A DNA stretch of 64,000 bases from Pyropia haitanensis (GCA_008729055.1 SDUX01000007.1:4571409-4635408); one strand, 5' to 3'; positions 23,494 through 35,800 are shown, counted from the first letter of the stretch. Program-made: numbers and translations. The notes: generated from the letters alone by a model not told the origin.

Positions 23494-25596
23494 CTCACCC
23501 ACTCGCACACACCTTTGTGTGTTGGGGGGCGGGGGGGGGGGGGGGTGGCGGGCTGCGCGCGGCGTGACCGCACCCCGCGGGGGGGTCGGTCGGCGCCAGT
23601 CGATGGGCGACGCGCCCGCGTGCGTGCGTGAGCGGAGAGAGGGCGACCGCGTGGGCGTCGGCGGGCGCATCCCGCAACAGCTGACTTGGGCGTCGCGGTG
23701 GACGCGGCGGCGGGGGAGGTGGGGCTGGCAGGGCGTGTGACGAGGGGTGGGGGGGGGGGGGAGGTCGTGCTGTCTGGCGCGCCGCCGCGGCGGCGGGCCA
23801 CCGGCGCGCGCGGGTGGCGCGCGCGCGCGCGCGCGCGCGGCGGCCGCGGCGGGCGGGTGGGCAGCCAGTGCCCGCTGGGTCACCTGTGGGGGCGGGGGCC
23901 CGCGTGGGGCCCGCGGCGCGGCGTCCAAGCGCCGGGTGGCCCCTTTCCGCTTGACCTGTGGACCGGTGGTCCCGGGTCCGCCGCGGCGAGCGGCGTAGGA
24001 TGAGAGGGGGAAGGGTCCCGCAGGAGCACCAAACAGAACCGGTGGCAAACAGAAGCGGCGGCGAGCACCTCTGGCCACCGACGCCGCGCCCGAGGCGCGC
24101 TCGAGGCCCCCGCCTCTGGCCGCTGCGTGCGCGCGGCGGTGGCGGGAAATTCAGCGCCGGCCGTCGCGTGTCTGTCCCCGGCCCGCCGCGGTGGGGAGGT
24201 CAACGCCACCCGAGTCGGTCGTGGTGGCCTCGCACGGGGGCGGGTGTGTGCGGGTGGGGCCGTCGACGGGGGTGTGGGTGGGGGCAGAAATCCGGGTGGG
24301 GGGGGGGGGGAGGGCGTGCGTGCAGGTGGCGTGGCCCCCTGCAGCCGACAGCCGACCTTGTCCCGCTGCCGCCAGGGGCGTTGCAACAATCGTGTCAGAC
24401 AGCGGGCGCCCCGCGGGGCCGAGCGTGGGGCCACCCCGCGCCGCCGCGGCAGCCGACCACGACGGGTGGACCACTGTCCGTCTTCGACCGACGGGGCGGG
24501 GGCGGCGGTGGCCGAGACCGCGGGACCCCCCCCCTGTCCGCGAGATCCAGATGTCGCTGCCGACGGGGGCGGCGGCAGGTCAACCGCCCCGACCGAGCGG
24601 ACCAAGGATCCACCAACAGAGAGGGGGTCTGGTGAACGCGGGCGGGGAGAACGCCCGCCGAGCCGCGGCAGGGGTCCCGCGTCGCGCCGCGGCGGGTCGC
24701 CCCTCGGGGGCGGCAAAAATCGGGACCGCAAAGGGAGTTGGGCACTGGATGGAGAAACTTGAAGACATCTTGGTGGAGTTCTTGGAAATGGTTTGCCTCG
24801 GTTGAATTCCGAGTGAGTTTCTTGGACGTCCAGGCCGAGAGTGGCGTGCGCCGACCCGGACAGATCGCGGTGGGGGCGGTTCCGTACCGGTCTGTGCCCC
24901 GTTGCACGTGTTCGGGCTACTGGTCAGGAGCAGCGTGGGGCCGACGCGGCGGTCTGCAATCTCTACGCACATGCAAAGGAGTCGTTTTAGTTGCAAAGTG
25001 GGCGGTGGTGGGGTCCTGTGGACCCCCCCTCCACCCGCTTTCGCCGGAAACGCATGCCCTGCGTCCCGCTGGGGGCCGCCGCCGGATCCGCGCCGAGGGC
25101 GTCCCTCCCCCCCACCCCCCCGCCCTTGCTCTTTCCCTATTCCCCCCCCCCCCCCCCGCCTCCCCCCCGCCCGCACGCGTCTGCTTGCCCCGTCACCGCC
25201 ACTGCGCGCGGGCGTTGGGCGTGGCGCCCACGCGTTGTGGGGGGGACGGCCGCACCGGGCCGGCCTGGCGGCGGCAGCGGGCGCGCGTCCCCCCACGCCG
25301 ACGCCGTACGCGAGGCCAGAGGGCGGGGCGGTGACAGCGTGGCCGTGCGGCACGCCGCCGCGGGCGTCGAGCCGCCCCCGTCGCGCCCGCCTCGCTCGCG
25401 GGCGGCGGTGCGGGGAGTGACGACCCGTCCCCCGCCCACCCTCCCCCCTCCTTTGTCCTTGTTGCTCTTCCTCTCCCTCTGGAGGGTTTTCTTCCCCCCC
25501 CCCCCAACGCCCACCCCATCCCTCTGACGCGTCGCTCCCCCACCCCCCCCGCACCCTACCACTTTGGCGCGGCCGTGCCCGCCGGCGGCCGGCACC

Positions 25597-27386
25597 ATGC
25601 CGCGGCGGCCAACGCCCGCCGGCGCGGCGCGGGCGGTCGCCGACACGGCCCGCACCGTCGGTGGGGTGCTGACGGCGCCCGCCCGTGAGGGCGCCGCCGA
25701 CGACCTGCGGGACCTCGAGGCCGCGGCGCTGCGGGAGCTCAACCGCGCGCACGACGAGGCGGTCGGCCGGTCGGCATTGGCGTCGGCGTCGGCGGAGGGG
25801 GGCGAGGGGGGGGGGTGGCCGCGCCCGCCGAGCCCCCACCCGCCGCCGCACGGCTCGATGACCGGCCGGCGGGCGACGCGGCGGCGGCGGCGGCGGCGGC
25901 GGCCGGCGGCCGGCGGTCGTCTGGCCACCCCGTCGAGCTCGTCCGCCACGTGCTGCCGTCGCACCGGCGCGCCGCGTCGTCGTCGATTGACGATGACGTT
26001 GCCGCCGCGGCGGCCGAGGCGCGGGACGCGCGCAACGAGGAGCTGATTGTGGACCCGGTGCACAAGGAGGTGCCGCAGGGCCACGCGGGCGAGGCCGCCG
26101 CGTCGCTGGGGCTGTGGGCGTACCCGGTGTTCCTGTTTATCCCGCTGCTGTTCGTGGCGGTCGTCTTTGCCATTGTGCCGTTTGGGGACCCGTTTGACCA
26201 CAGCCTCGGCGGGCAGGCGGTGTTTGTGTTTGTGACCAACTTGGCCGTCACGGCCGCGATTGCCTACCTGTACGCTATCGCGTATTCGGGCATGTCGCGG
26301 AACAACCGCCCGTTTCGCGTGTCGCTGCTGCCGGGGCTGGTGGTGGTGGTGCTGCAGCTGGCCATCATGCTGCCCATCTACGTGATTCGGGGCGTCCAAA
26401 ACCTGATGGGCATCCTCGCCGTCGGCCTGTGCGTCGTGGGCGTGTATGGCACGCTCGCGGCGACGCGGCCCGACGAGCGGGCCAAGGTGTGGGCGTTTTT
26501 CACCCACTTTCAGCTGCCGCTCCTGTTCCACATCACCGCCCTGACGCTCTACATGGTCGTCTACCGGTCGGCGAGTGCGCTCGCGCAGGGCGTGCTGGTG
26601 TTTGCGCTCAACCTGTTTACCTTTATTTTTCGGCGCATCATGCTGTCGCTCCTGGACGCGTACCCGCTGGAGCTGACCATGCTCCTGTCGGGCCTGTGGA
26701 TCCAGTCGCTCGCCGACATGGTGCAGACGTTTTCCTTCCCCCAGGTGTCGGACCCGAGCGTCTTTGCAGCGGCGTGGGTGGCCCAGTCGTTTGGCAACGT
26801 CGCGCTGCTCATCTTTGTGTCGGACGTGTGGATCTTTAAGCTGCGGCCCGCCATCAAGACGTGCGTGGTCAACGCGTTCAAGTGCAACTTCCCCATCCCG
26901 CCCATCCCCGAGCCCGACTACACGTTCAAGCCCGAGGACCGGGGCCACTCGGCGAACGTTGGCTCGTACCGGCGGCGGCAGTTTCGGTTTTGGATCTGGA
27001 AGGTCGTGTCGCAGGCGACCGCGCAGCTGTTTTACCTCGTCCTCTCCCCCGTGCTGCGGTACGGGCTCAACAAGGAGCGGTTCCCGTTTGGGCCGACGCT
27101 CCCCCTCAACGGCTGGCGCAACAGCATGCTCTACGCGAGCGGCAACCTGGTGTTTATCGCCATGGTCACCGCGCTCGGCTACTTTGTGCTGTACAAGTGG
27201 CACCACACGGCGTTCCACGAGGTCCGCACCATCCAGATCCACGAGTTCCGCTCGTACACGTACGTGGGGTTTGTGGTGGCCATCCTCACCCACAACATCA
27301 TCCTCGCGCTCGGCATGCTGTTGCAACACTACTGCGTCTTTTCCAGCTTTGCAGACTGCCGCTTTACCGACATTGTGGATACATGA
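25597..27386 (+). CDS. Polytopic membrane protein of unknown function
   Basis: I do not recognise the family. After an Ala-rich N-terminus come about ten to eleven hydrophobic segments, starting with AYPVFLFIPLLFVAVVFAIV and ending with VVAILTHNIILALGMLLQHY. A hydrophilic loop between TM8 and TM9 holds a short Pro-rich motif (NFPIPPIPEPDYTFKPEDRG) and RRRQFRFWIWK. The 25815-27386 part is continuous and has sharp, non-repetitive sequence, so it is certainly coding. The ATG at 25597 (MPRRPTPAGAARAV) gives an ordered helical N-terminus that joins the rest only if the G tract at 25805-25814 is off by one; otherwise translation would start at 25815 or later. There is no obvious channel, transporter or GPCR signature. 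It is probably a protist-specific integral membrane protein. Confidence 0.85.
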
Positions 27387-27939
27387 GGGGGAGCATAGGG
27401 GAGCGGGGGTGGGGGGGGGGGGGGAGGGGGGGAAGGCTGTGGAGAGAGAGGAGGGTAAGGAGAGAGAGAGGGGGGGGGGGGGGGGGTGTAGGGGGCTCGT
27501 CGCCAAGCGTAATCCTAAACCCTTTTTCGCAGGGTCTGTGCGTCGACTGCCGCTGCAGCTGGTCCCGGTCTGTCTTGTGGGACGCGCCAGCGCGTGCGGC
27601 CGACCGCGACGCGGCGCGCGCGCACATCGACGGACGGGGCCGGCCCGACCCCCCACAGCGGGGTGTCGGCGCTGCTGCGCGACCGCCGCGGCCCCGCCGA
27701 CGCGGTGGGCGTCGCCGCCCCGCCGCGAGCCAACCTGCACCCCCCCTCCCGAGTCGAGGGGGTGCCCCCGCGGCAGCAGAGGCGAGCCACCGCGACCGCC
27801 GGGGAGCGCCCCCGCCCCCACCGCCGCCGGGCCAGCACGCCCGCCGACGCGGCGACGCGCGTTGCCCGGCCGGCCGGCCGCCCAGCCGCCGCGTGCGCAC
27901 CAGCAGCAGCCGCCGCCGCCGCCCCGCGCGGCGCGGTCA
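27387..27939. other. Convergent 3' intergenic region
   Basis: Separates the ends of the polytopic membrane protein and the PAP2 gene. It has a purine-rich stretch (gagagag and G runs) at 27401-27490. No gene was recognised. Confidence 0.5.
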
Positions 27940-29120
27940 TCACACGTCCCCCGGCAGCAGCAGGCCGCCGTCGGGTCCCACCCCCCCCACCCCTCCGCCC
28001 TTGACAGCCACCCCATCGCCCCCCGCCCCCACGGCAGCGTCGGCGTCCCGCCCCCCCGCGGCGGGCGCCCCCCCCCCCCCCCCCCCCACGGCCGCCGACC
28101 GGCGGCCGCCACCACCGCCGCCACCAGCGGCGGCACCACCCCCACCAGCGTAAACACCACCCCCACCAGCGCGCCCGCCGCCACATCCCCCGCGTGGTGC
28201 CGCCCGTCCGCGACGCGGCTGCCCATCATCGTGGCGCCGTACACCAGCGCCCCCGCCGCCGCCACCGCCGCCACCTCCCCCACCACCGCCCACCACAGGC
28301 TGCCGCGCCCACCGCCGCTGCCGCCGCCGCCGCCGCCCCCCCCCCCCCCGCCGCCGCCGCCGCGGCGGCCGCCAACCCCGCCAGCGACACGGCAGCGGCG
28401 GTGGAAAACGCGGCGGCGAGCGCCGCGTGGCCCGACGGGAAGCTCCGCCGCCCGTCCCGCAGCCGCCGCCGCACCCGCTCCGCGTCGGCCGCCGACGCCG
28501 CCGCCGCCGCGGCGAGCGCCGGGCACCCCGCGTCGGTGGCAATGGTGGCGGGCACGCCGGCGGCGGCGGCGGCGGCGGCCACCCCAAACGGCGGCGCCGC
28601 GTCGACGCCGACGCAGCGCGCCGCAAAGTCGGGCCGCAGCGCCCCCGTGGCGGTCTTGACCACCTCCACCGTCGCCGCCGCCGCGGCCGCCGCCGCCAGC
28701 GTCGCGGCCGCCACGCGCACCGCCGCGCGGGCGGGGGGGAGCCACCGCCGCCGCCGCCGCGGCGGCGGCGGCGGCGGCGGCGGCAGCGGCCGCCACCAGC
28801 GGTCGCCCGCCACGCCCGCCGCGGCGGCGGTCGCCGCCGCCGCGGCGGCGGCCGCGACGGGCGTCGCGGCGAGCACCCCGACCAGCACCACGTGCGCGTA
28901 CGGGATGCCCGGCGCGGGCGCCCGCCACAGCGACGCGTCGGCGGGGTAAAAGGGGCGCACGGGCGGGTCCCGGCCGCGCGCGACCGCCGCGGCGACCGCC
29001 GAGGCGATGAGCGTGGCGGCGGTGGAGGGGAGGCCGGTGGCGGTGACGGCGGCGGCGATGCGGGCGGCGAGGCCGCGGCGGGGGGGTGGGGGGTGGGGGG
29101 GGGGGGGGGGGGGGGTCCAT
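27940..29120 (-). CDS. PAP2-family lipid phosphate phosphatase, frame broken at C tracts
   Basis: PAP2 enzymes dephosphorylate phosphatidic acid or other lipid or isoprenoid phosphates in membranes. The three signature motifs are present in order: KTATGALRPDF (K......RP, about 28630), FPSGHA (PSGH, about 28430) and SRVADGRHHAGDV (SR.....H...D, about 28200). Hydrophobic Ala/Val-rich segments flank them. Motif 3 is in a different frame from motifs 1-2; the switch lies in the C tract around 28336-28349. The start at 29120 (ATG GAC then prolines) joins the catalytic frame only through the C tract at 29092-29116. The C-terminus (DGGLLLPGDV, TGA at 27940) is reached through the tract at 28071-28088. 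So three breaks, all in homopolymers, and an intact catalytic triad otherwise. Substrate cannot be told from sequence. Confidence 0.85.
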
Positions 29121-29987
29121 GGCTTTGGGCCGGGTGGGGGGGGGGGGGGGTGACGCCGGGTCACCGCCACCGTAGCGGCCGCAGGGACGAGGGGGGGCGG
29201 GGGGGGGGGAGGCAAGAAGGGGGAAGGGGAGGAGCGCGGGGGGGGGGGGGGCGGTAGTGGGGGGCGCGTGCACCACCGCCGAGACCGCCGAGGTGGAACC
29301 GGGTGGGCGCGGGCGACGGTGGGGAGGTGGGGAGGGGGGAGGGAGGAGGTCGGACGGCGAGGAGACACACCGGCGAGGGGCGGCAGGTGCACGCGGGCGT
29401 GACGGCAGGGGTGAAGAGGGGAGGCAGCCGCGGCGGCGCGGGCGGCGGCCGGGCGGTACCGCGGCGGCGGCGGCCGGGGCGGTACAGCCGGGGGCGGCGG
29501 TGCGCGGCGGCGCGCCCGGTGGACGGCCGCGGCGGCGCTGCCGGTGGACGGCCACGCCGACCCGCCACGGCCGACGCGGCGTCGCGCGGCCGGGGGGTAC
29601 GGCACGAGCGGCGGCGACGCGGGCCGCCGCGGCCGCGCCGCGCCGCCGCCGCGGCCCGCCGCGGCGGCCGGGACCGCCGCGCGGCGCAGACAGCCGGCGG
29701 GCGGGCGGCGCGCGTCGACGCGGGCGGCGCGCGCGGCGGCCGACGGCCGCCACGCGGGCGCCGCCGCGCGGGCGGCGGCTCCTCCGCCGCCCCGCCGCCG
29801 CGGTCGCGGCCGCCGCGGCCGCGGCGGGCGCTGGCGGCCGCCCCTTGGCCGCCCGTGGGGGCCGCCGCGGCAGCTGCCGCGGCGCCGCGACTCGGTCGGG
29901 GGGGGGGGGGGTTGGGTGGGGGGGGAGGACGCCGGCGTCGCGGCGGCGCGGCGCGTGCGGCGGGCGGTCGCGGTGTCTGCCCGTACC
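29121..29987. other. Upstream region of the PAP2 gene
   Basis: Very G-rich on the plus strand, with several G tracts longer than ten. Open frames are Arg/Pro-rich and without motifs. It presumably contains the PAP2 promoter and 5' UTR. Confidence 0.45.
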
Positions 29988-30282
29988 GTACAGTACAGTG
30001 TGTACGCGGTTATATGACAGGTCCATGTGTACAAGTAGCCCACTGAGGTTCATCACTGTACTCCACGTGTACACAACTGTTCGGGTCACCTGTACAAGAA
30101 AATACATTACTTACTTTTTCAAGCCAAGGACTGCCTTTCACTGTGGGGCTTCTGGAAAGCGAGCTACCTTGCGTTCCGACCAAGTGCCTGATGGCGGAGG
30201 GGGAGGCGGCGACAGGGAAAGAGAAGAGAGATTGCTGCACCCCAGCAAAGAACCGTTCCAGAGAAAAAAAAATGTATACATT

Positions 30283-30624
30283 TTATTCCCCGTCATCTTC
30301 CCCACCCAGTACCATATCCACCGTTTCGTCTATGGCCTCCACATCGTCCTCAGCAGCCAGCCACCGACGCAGCGCAGCCAATTGGCAAGGCCGAACAGGG
30401 GGACAACTGGTGATATCTGTCACAGTATCGTGGGGGTGGTGGGATGATGAAGCGTCAGGGAAGCACCCCGAAATAGATTGCGGCGAACGCCGGCGGGTAC
30501 GTGTATGTACAGTAGCAGGTGATGTTGCGGGTGGCGGCGCAGCGGACGACGCGGCCGCACCCTGTTTGTCGCTGCCGTATTGCTCGGATGGACTTCGTAA
30601 CTGCGCGCGCATTTGTCGACTCAA
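30283..30624 (-). pseudogene. C-terminal fragment of the repeat-encoded protein, copy B
   Basis: Ends in LRRWLAAEDDVEAIDETVDM and a short acidic tail before TAA at 30283-30285, aligned to copy A. The N-terminal portion is unrelated to copy A in this frame, consistent with decay or rearrangement. Confidence 0.5.
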
Positions 30625-30683
30625 ATATGTGTTAGGTTTTGTCGCGGAACATTTCTGTCAACCTGAGGACTGATCTCGTGCGA

Positions 30684-30731
30684 TGTGCGGCTCGGTTATG
30701 TGAGGGGGGTCATATAATCAAGCCGCACATA
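30684..30731. repeat. Decayed inverted repeat matching the 469-515 hairpin
   Basis: The arms atgtgcggctcggttatgtga and tcatataatcaagccgcacat pair with three mismatches around a G-run loop. Each mismatch is explained by a C-to-T or G-to-A transition on one arm. Confidence 0.75.
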
Positions 30732-30780
30732 GTCGAATACGGACTGTACACGCAGGTCTCGTCTGTACTCTGTACTGTAC

Positions 30781-31511
30781 AGCGCGGCGCGGCCGGCGGG
30801 GACCAAATCCGCCACGCCCTCGCGCCTCTAGGTGGTGGGGGTGGCGCGCGCCACGCCGACGGTTTGCTGGGCTGCGCCGTCGCGGGTCACGCCCACCGCC
30901 CGGCCTGCGGCGGCGTGAGCGGGGTGTCTCCCGGCTGCGCTCGCCGGGGCGGGCGGCGGGCGATGGCGGCCGCCCACGGCGTGCGACACCCGCGCCGGGG
31001 GTGCCAACCACATCCGTTTCTGTGCACTGCGGGGCGTCTGGTTGGGGGAACGCGCCAGCAGCTGGTAGCTTGGGTCTCCCTCTCCGCTATGAAGCACGTC
31101 TCATGTGGGGGCCGAGGACCACAGAGCGTCTCTCTTTGTACGTTCGTTGGCAGCGTCGAGTTGTCCGTGAAAAGCCACGTACAAAAACTACGAAAAGGGT
31201 CAACTACGAATATTTTGGGTATGCCATCACGCGCAAGACAGTTGTCCTCGCCCGTCAAAGTCCTTCCATACTCACTCCTGCAGCACAAGATCAGTTCGAT
31301 CGATTCTGCATGCAGTTGAACTTGCAACCGAGTGAGCCCGATCGTCCCTATTCGACCGTCTCGGCTCGACCGTCGAGGGTCAGGCGCGGCGGTGCCCCAT
31401 CGTGGTCGACGTCGACAGCGTCGTCCGTGACACGATCATTGTCGGGTGTGCCGCACCCCACCTTCCCCCGCACCCCCCTGCGTCAGCGGCGTCCCACCCC
31501 TGTTGTCCATC
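30781..31511. other. Upstream region of eL32
   Basis: Moderate-GC DNA with no recognised gene. Pyrimidine-rich sequence immediately before the eL32 ATG (31455-31511) fits a ribosomal-protein 5' UTR. Confidence 0.5.
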
Positions 31512-31922
31512 ATGGTCAACAAGTCGTTCAAGGGCGGTAAGACGCCGATTGTGAAGAAGCGCACCAAGAAGTTTCCTCGCCACCAGTCTGACCGGATCAA
31601 GCACGTGCCCGTCGGATGGCGGCGGCCGAAGGGTATTGACTCGTGCGTGCGGCGCAAGTGGAAGGGCGCGGTGCGGATGCCGAACATTGGGTTTGGCAGC
31701 AACAAGAAGACCAAGCACATGCTGCCCAACGGCCTGTACAAGTTCATCGTCAACAATGTCAAGGACGTGAACCTGCTGCTGATGCACAACAAGACGCACA
31801 CCGCTGAGATTGCGCACAACGTGTCGTCTAGGAAGCGGGCGGCCATCATTGCCCGCGCGTCGGCACTGGCGGTGAAGGTGACCAACGCGGGTGCGCGCCT
31901 GCGGACCGAGGACGTGGAGTAG
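31512..31922 (+). CDS. RPL32: 60S ribosomal protein L32 (eL32)
   Basis: Structural protein of the large cytosolic ribosomal subunit. The 136-residue single-exon ORF matches the family over its full length. Motifs include [13 protein letters not shown], the highly conserved [36 protein letters not shown] near residues 57-75, and the [13 protein letters not shown] block. The start at 31512 gives the expected MVNKSF-type N-terminus; upstream in-frame codons have no family counterpart. It is intact, with less extreme codon composition and no homopolymer runs, unlike its neighbours. Cytosolic eL32 is specific to eukaryotes and archaea, which helps fix this as nuclear DNA. Confidence 0.98.
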   Translation: MVNKSFKGGKTPIVKKRTKKFPRHQSDRIKHVPVGWRRPKGIDSCVRRKWKGAVRMPNIGFGSNKKTKHMLPNGLYKFIVNNVKDVNLLLMHNKTHTAEIAHNVSSRKRAAIIARASALAVKVTNAGARLRTEDVE

Positions 31923-32854
31923 GGCGGCGGGCTGTGGGCGACGGCGGTGCGCGCGGTGTGCGGCGGTGGTGCGGCGGTGGGGGTATGCTCGCCTGGGGGG
32001 GGAGCGCTGGGGCGCGCGTTGGGTGCGGCGGCTGCGCTTGTGGATGTCCCTGCGGCGGCTGTGGCGGACTTGGCCTTGTGGCGGTGACAGCTGGCTGGCG
32101 GACTGCTCGTGGGGGATCGGCGCTGGTCTACAGCTACGCCTCTTGGTTCTCGCCGGTGTGCTGTGGCGGGGTCTCGCCGCGGTGGTCTCGGTTGGGTATG
32201 TGGCGGGCCTGTCTAGACGATTGTGGTTCGACGTACGCGTTTTTGCATTCGTACCGTCGGCGTAAAAGGACGACAACCCATCTTGGCTATGTGCACTGTG
32301 CGTGGCCGGCGACCGCCCCTGTGGCGCGAGCGTCGGGGTGCATGCATCTTTTCTTGCTCTGGTCGGAACGCCGACCAGTTAGGTGTGTGCACGGGGATGG
32401 CGGTTGGCGGGTCTACCACATGCTAGATGCATGCCATGCCACAGTGTTTGGCTCTGGTGGCACGCAATGGCTGCCCCCGAGTTCGCTGTACCTGTGTATG
32501 ACGCGTCCCTGTGCACAGGCCACGGGGTTCGAGCCAAGTCCAGAGAGGGAAACCGATACGACTTTTCTCTTGTTCTCTCCTCGACGAACAAAAATAGATA
32601 GGGTGCCAGGCCTGCCACCGTTGGATGCTCCACACTCAGATGTGTCCGGTGGTGCCGTGGCAGCCGCGCCGCCACCCCTCTGTGCCGGGGACGTAGCCTC
32701 CATCGACCAGGAAATGCGGGGAAAAAGCAGCCTCTTGGGATTGCAATGTTCGGCAGGGCGACCTCCTCGACAGAGATGTCCCGCACTGGAAAGCGTCGAG
32801 CGCGGGTGGACAACCCCTAGGACCACCCGCCCTACAGTCTAGAGGTTTCACCGG
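31923..32854. other. Convergent 3' intergenic region (eL32 / glycosyltransferase)
   Basis: Less GC-rich DNA between two converging genes. No conserved ORF. A ttcgagcc string at 32528 was checked as a possible tRNA T-loop, but no flanking arms pair. Confidence 0.5.
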
Positions 32855-35800
32855 TCAGCGGGGCAGCGCCAAGCAGCGCGACCCAGACAGTCGCAGCGCT
32901 GCGACAATGACTGCCAGCTCAGGCAGCTGCTCAAACAGTTCCCCATACGGATGGCCACCCGCGGGGCCGTCGTCTTCTTGGCGTGGACACCCCCCCAGCA
33001 GTGCAGCGACCGCCGCCGCCTCCCTCCCCGCCCGCACAGACGCTACGGCGGCACGAAGGCCCCGCGAGATACGCCCATCCTGCCGCGACTGGATGCCCCC
33101 ACGGGTGCGGCTCCACACGTCCAGAGTGAGTTGCTCCTCGGCAGAGGGCGCTGCGTCGTCGGCCGCGTCCACGGCGGCAGCAGCACCGGCCGCCCCCGCC
33201 CGGGTCAGCGCACCCGCAACGACGGCGGAGCGGAGGGCCGCCACTGGCACCAGGGACCGAAGCTGGTGACGGATGGCCGCCACATAGGCGGCATCGTCAT
33301 CCCCCCAGGGGGCACCAGCGGGGATGTCCACCCCGCAGGTGATCACGGCTGTGGCCACCGTCGCGCCCAGGGGCGCGCCGCCAGTGCCGTTGCCCACCGC
33401 AGCGGTGGTAGTGGCGAGCGCCTCGCGCAACGACGCAGACACGACGCGCGTGCGGGTGGTGGCGGCGGACGAGACGGCCACGGCCGCTGTCGGTCCGATG
33501 GTGTCTGCTGCTGCCGCGTCAGCAGCGGGCGGGGCGTCGGCGCCCGCTCCTGTCGGGATGGCATCGCCGGCCGTCTCAAACAGCTCCGTATCGACAGGCG
33601 CAAACAGGTCGCTGAAGCGGCAGCCACAGCCCGCGTCTGGGTGGCGCCACAGCATGCGGGCGTGCCAACCCGCCGCCCCCGGCGGGGGGGGCACCAGCGC
33701 ACGCCCGGCGGCAGCGGCAACGCCCCCCCCCTCCGACCCTGTGCGGGCTGCGTAGGTGGCGGCGCCAACTCCAGGTCCGTCCCGCCGATGCCGGAAGGAA
33801 GCGGACAGCCGGCCAAGGGTGGCGGACGCGACGCCCCCGCGAACAGAGCCACGGACGCCGCGCGCGCCGCCGCCGGCGTAGGTGCTGGTGCCAGCAAAGA
33901 AGGACGGCAATGGAGGGGATGTAGCCGCGCGCATGGTGGCCAGGGTGAGCAGCCGTGCTGCACACCCCGACGTGGGCACCGCGGCAATGGCTGGGCCAAT
34001 GACGCCCGGACTGCCGCCACCGCCGCCACCCGGAATCACGTCCACGCGTGCAAAAGGCGAGTCGGCTGCGCCGGGCGATGCGTAGCGGGCCGCGAGGCCG
34101 AGGAAAAAGTCGAGCGGCAGGTCCTTGTGGTACGCCGGCACGCCACGGCGGTTCTTGAGAATGATACGGATGGCGCGCTTGGACGCGTCCGCCCCGTCGG
34201 CCTCTGAGACGAGGTCCGCCGCCGACGGCACTTCGTTGGCCACGCGCAGCAGGTAGTAGAGCTTGCCCGGGGAGGTCCGCCGCTGGCCGCCACCATCGCC
34301 AGGCAGTGGCGCCGCCCCGACAGCGGCCGTGGCGTTGGCGCGTCGCGGCGCGGCGAGCACCACACTCCGCACATTGTAGACGACGCCACGGGAGGAGGCA
34401 CCCCATGAGGCTAGGCGTGGCGGCTTGAGCAGCAGCCGGTTGCGCTGGATCTCCACTGCCGCCGCCAGCGGGTTGTCGGGTGGCAGCAGCGTGTGGGCGC
34501 CCTGCCGACCCGTCCGCTGGGAGGCGGCGTGGCTCACGTGCCGCGCCTGCCGATAGTCCATCGCCCGCGGCGTCCGAAACGCTGACAGGCGCGTGACAAT
34601 GTCACTGTCGTCCCACCCGTACGTGACGATGCGCTCGTCATAGCCGTTGATGTAGGCAAAGTCCGCGCGTCGCACCATCAGCATCCCATTCATGTGCAGC
34701 CGCTCGTCGGCGGTCGGCGCCGCCAACGAGCGCCAGTCACCCGCAAAAAAGTCGCGGCCCGTCAGCGGGTGGGCAGCAACGAAGCCCGTGCCCAGCACGG
34801 TGTCACAGTCCACCTTGAGGAGCGTCCCCCGGGTGGCCAGCCGCGCCGCGACGTTGTAGGCTCGCGACAGCACCCACCCGCGGTGCTGACCCGCAACGCG
34901 CGCCAAGAGGAGCCGCGGGTCTGCCACCAGCGCCGGCGCCGCCTCGGCAAGGTGCCCCGCGATGGGACGCGAGGACGACCAGTCCAGGAGCACCACCTCG
35001 TCCACCCCGTCTGCAGCCAGCCAGGACGACAGGGCCTCGACCAGCGCGTCGCTGCGGTCCTGGCAAGCCGCCACGACGGTGACCCCCTCCCGGAGCCACC
35101 ACTCCTCCACCGCGGCGTCCGCGGCGGGAGGGGCGCGGGCGCTGGCAACGGCCACGTCATCTACCCCGCCCACAGTCGACGGTGCCACCGGCGGGGAGCG
35201 CGGGGTGGGGTGCCACTGGCGGCGGTTGCGCCACCAGGCGTCGCCGTGGTCCCCCTCCTCGGCCACCACCCGCAGGGCGTCCTCGGGGAGCGACCGCCAC
35301 GGCGCGAGCAGTACCGCCCCACACGCAGCGGGTGACAGCTCCCCCCCCGGCCGTCCCGCCACGCCCGTCGCGGCGCCCGCAATGACCAGCCACGGATCCC
35401 CCGGGGCGGCGCCGGCCGTCGCCGCCGCCCCACACCCGTGCACGTCGGACCGGCGGACGCGGAGGGGCCGCTCGACGAGCCGCTCGGGCCCCCGGTACAG
35501 CTGCTCCACCCTCAGCTCCACCTGGTCTGGTGGCAGGCCCGGCGGCGGGGGAAGCACGGGGCGCCCGCGAAAGACCACGTCGGCCGCCACGAGCGACCGC
35601 TCCCACCGCCCCAGCGACGCCACGCCGTCGACGCACACGCAGGTGGCCGCCACGTCACCGCGGGCGGCAAAGCGGATGACGCCGACCGCTGCGTCGGTCG
35701 CGGCGCCGCCGACGGGTAGGAGATGGCCCCAGAGTGTCAGCAAGAGCACCGCCACAGTGGCTGTGGCGGCCGCCGCGACGGCGGTCACGACCGGCCGGCG

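Larger units (their letters stand above)
22538..25596. other. Divergent intergenic region between TALE and membrane-protein genes
   Basis: Three kilobases holding the presumed promoters of both genes. It contains a (GGGC)n tract, two GC-dinucleotide tracts (23469-23493 and 23819-23839) and many G runs. No conserved ORF was recognised. The open frames on both strands are Arg/Pro/Gly-rich without motifs. Confidence 0.5.
29988..30780 (-). mobile_element. Dispersed repeat, copy B, with possible short terminal inverted repeats
   Basis: Shares its left coding end (30284-30360) and right hairpin end (about 30650-30745) with copy A at the window start. The outermost inverted pair seen is gtacagtacag at 29988-29998 and ctgtactgtac at 30770-30780, which could be the terminal repeats of a 793-bp element. 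No convincing target duplication flanks it, so these boundaries are tentative. Confidence 0.5.

Noticed and set aside
20527..24078. Large plus- and minus-strand frames of 811 and 1172 codons
   Set aside because: The plus frame is antisense to the TALE gene. The minus frame's upstream part (22540-24078) is Arg/Pro-rich without motifs; only scattered segments belong to the TALE protein.
25137..30107. A 1656-codon minus-strand open frame
   Set aside because: Most of it is antisense to the clearly coding polytopic membrane gene (giving His/Arg/Gln-rich text) or runs through intergenic DNA. Only its part covering 27990-28330 belongs to a real gene, the PAP2 phosphatase.
32520..32560. ttcgagcc T-loop-like string suggesting a tRNA
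   Set aside because: The flanking bases do not form a T-stem and no acceptor stem exists at the right distance.
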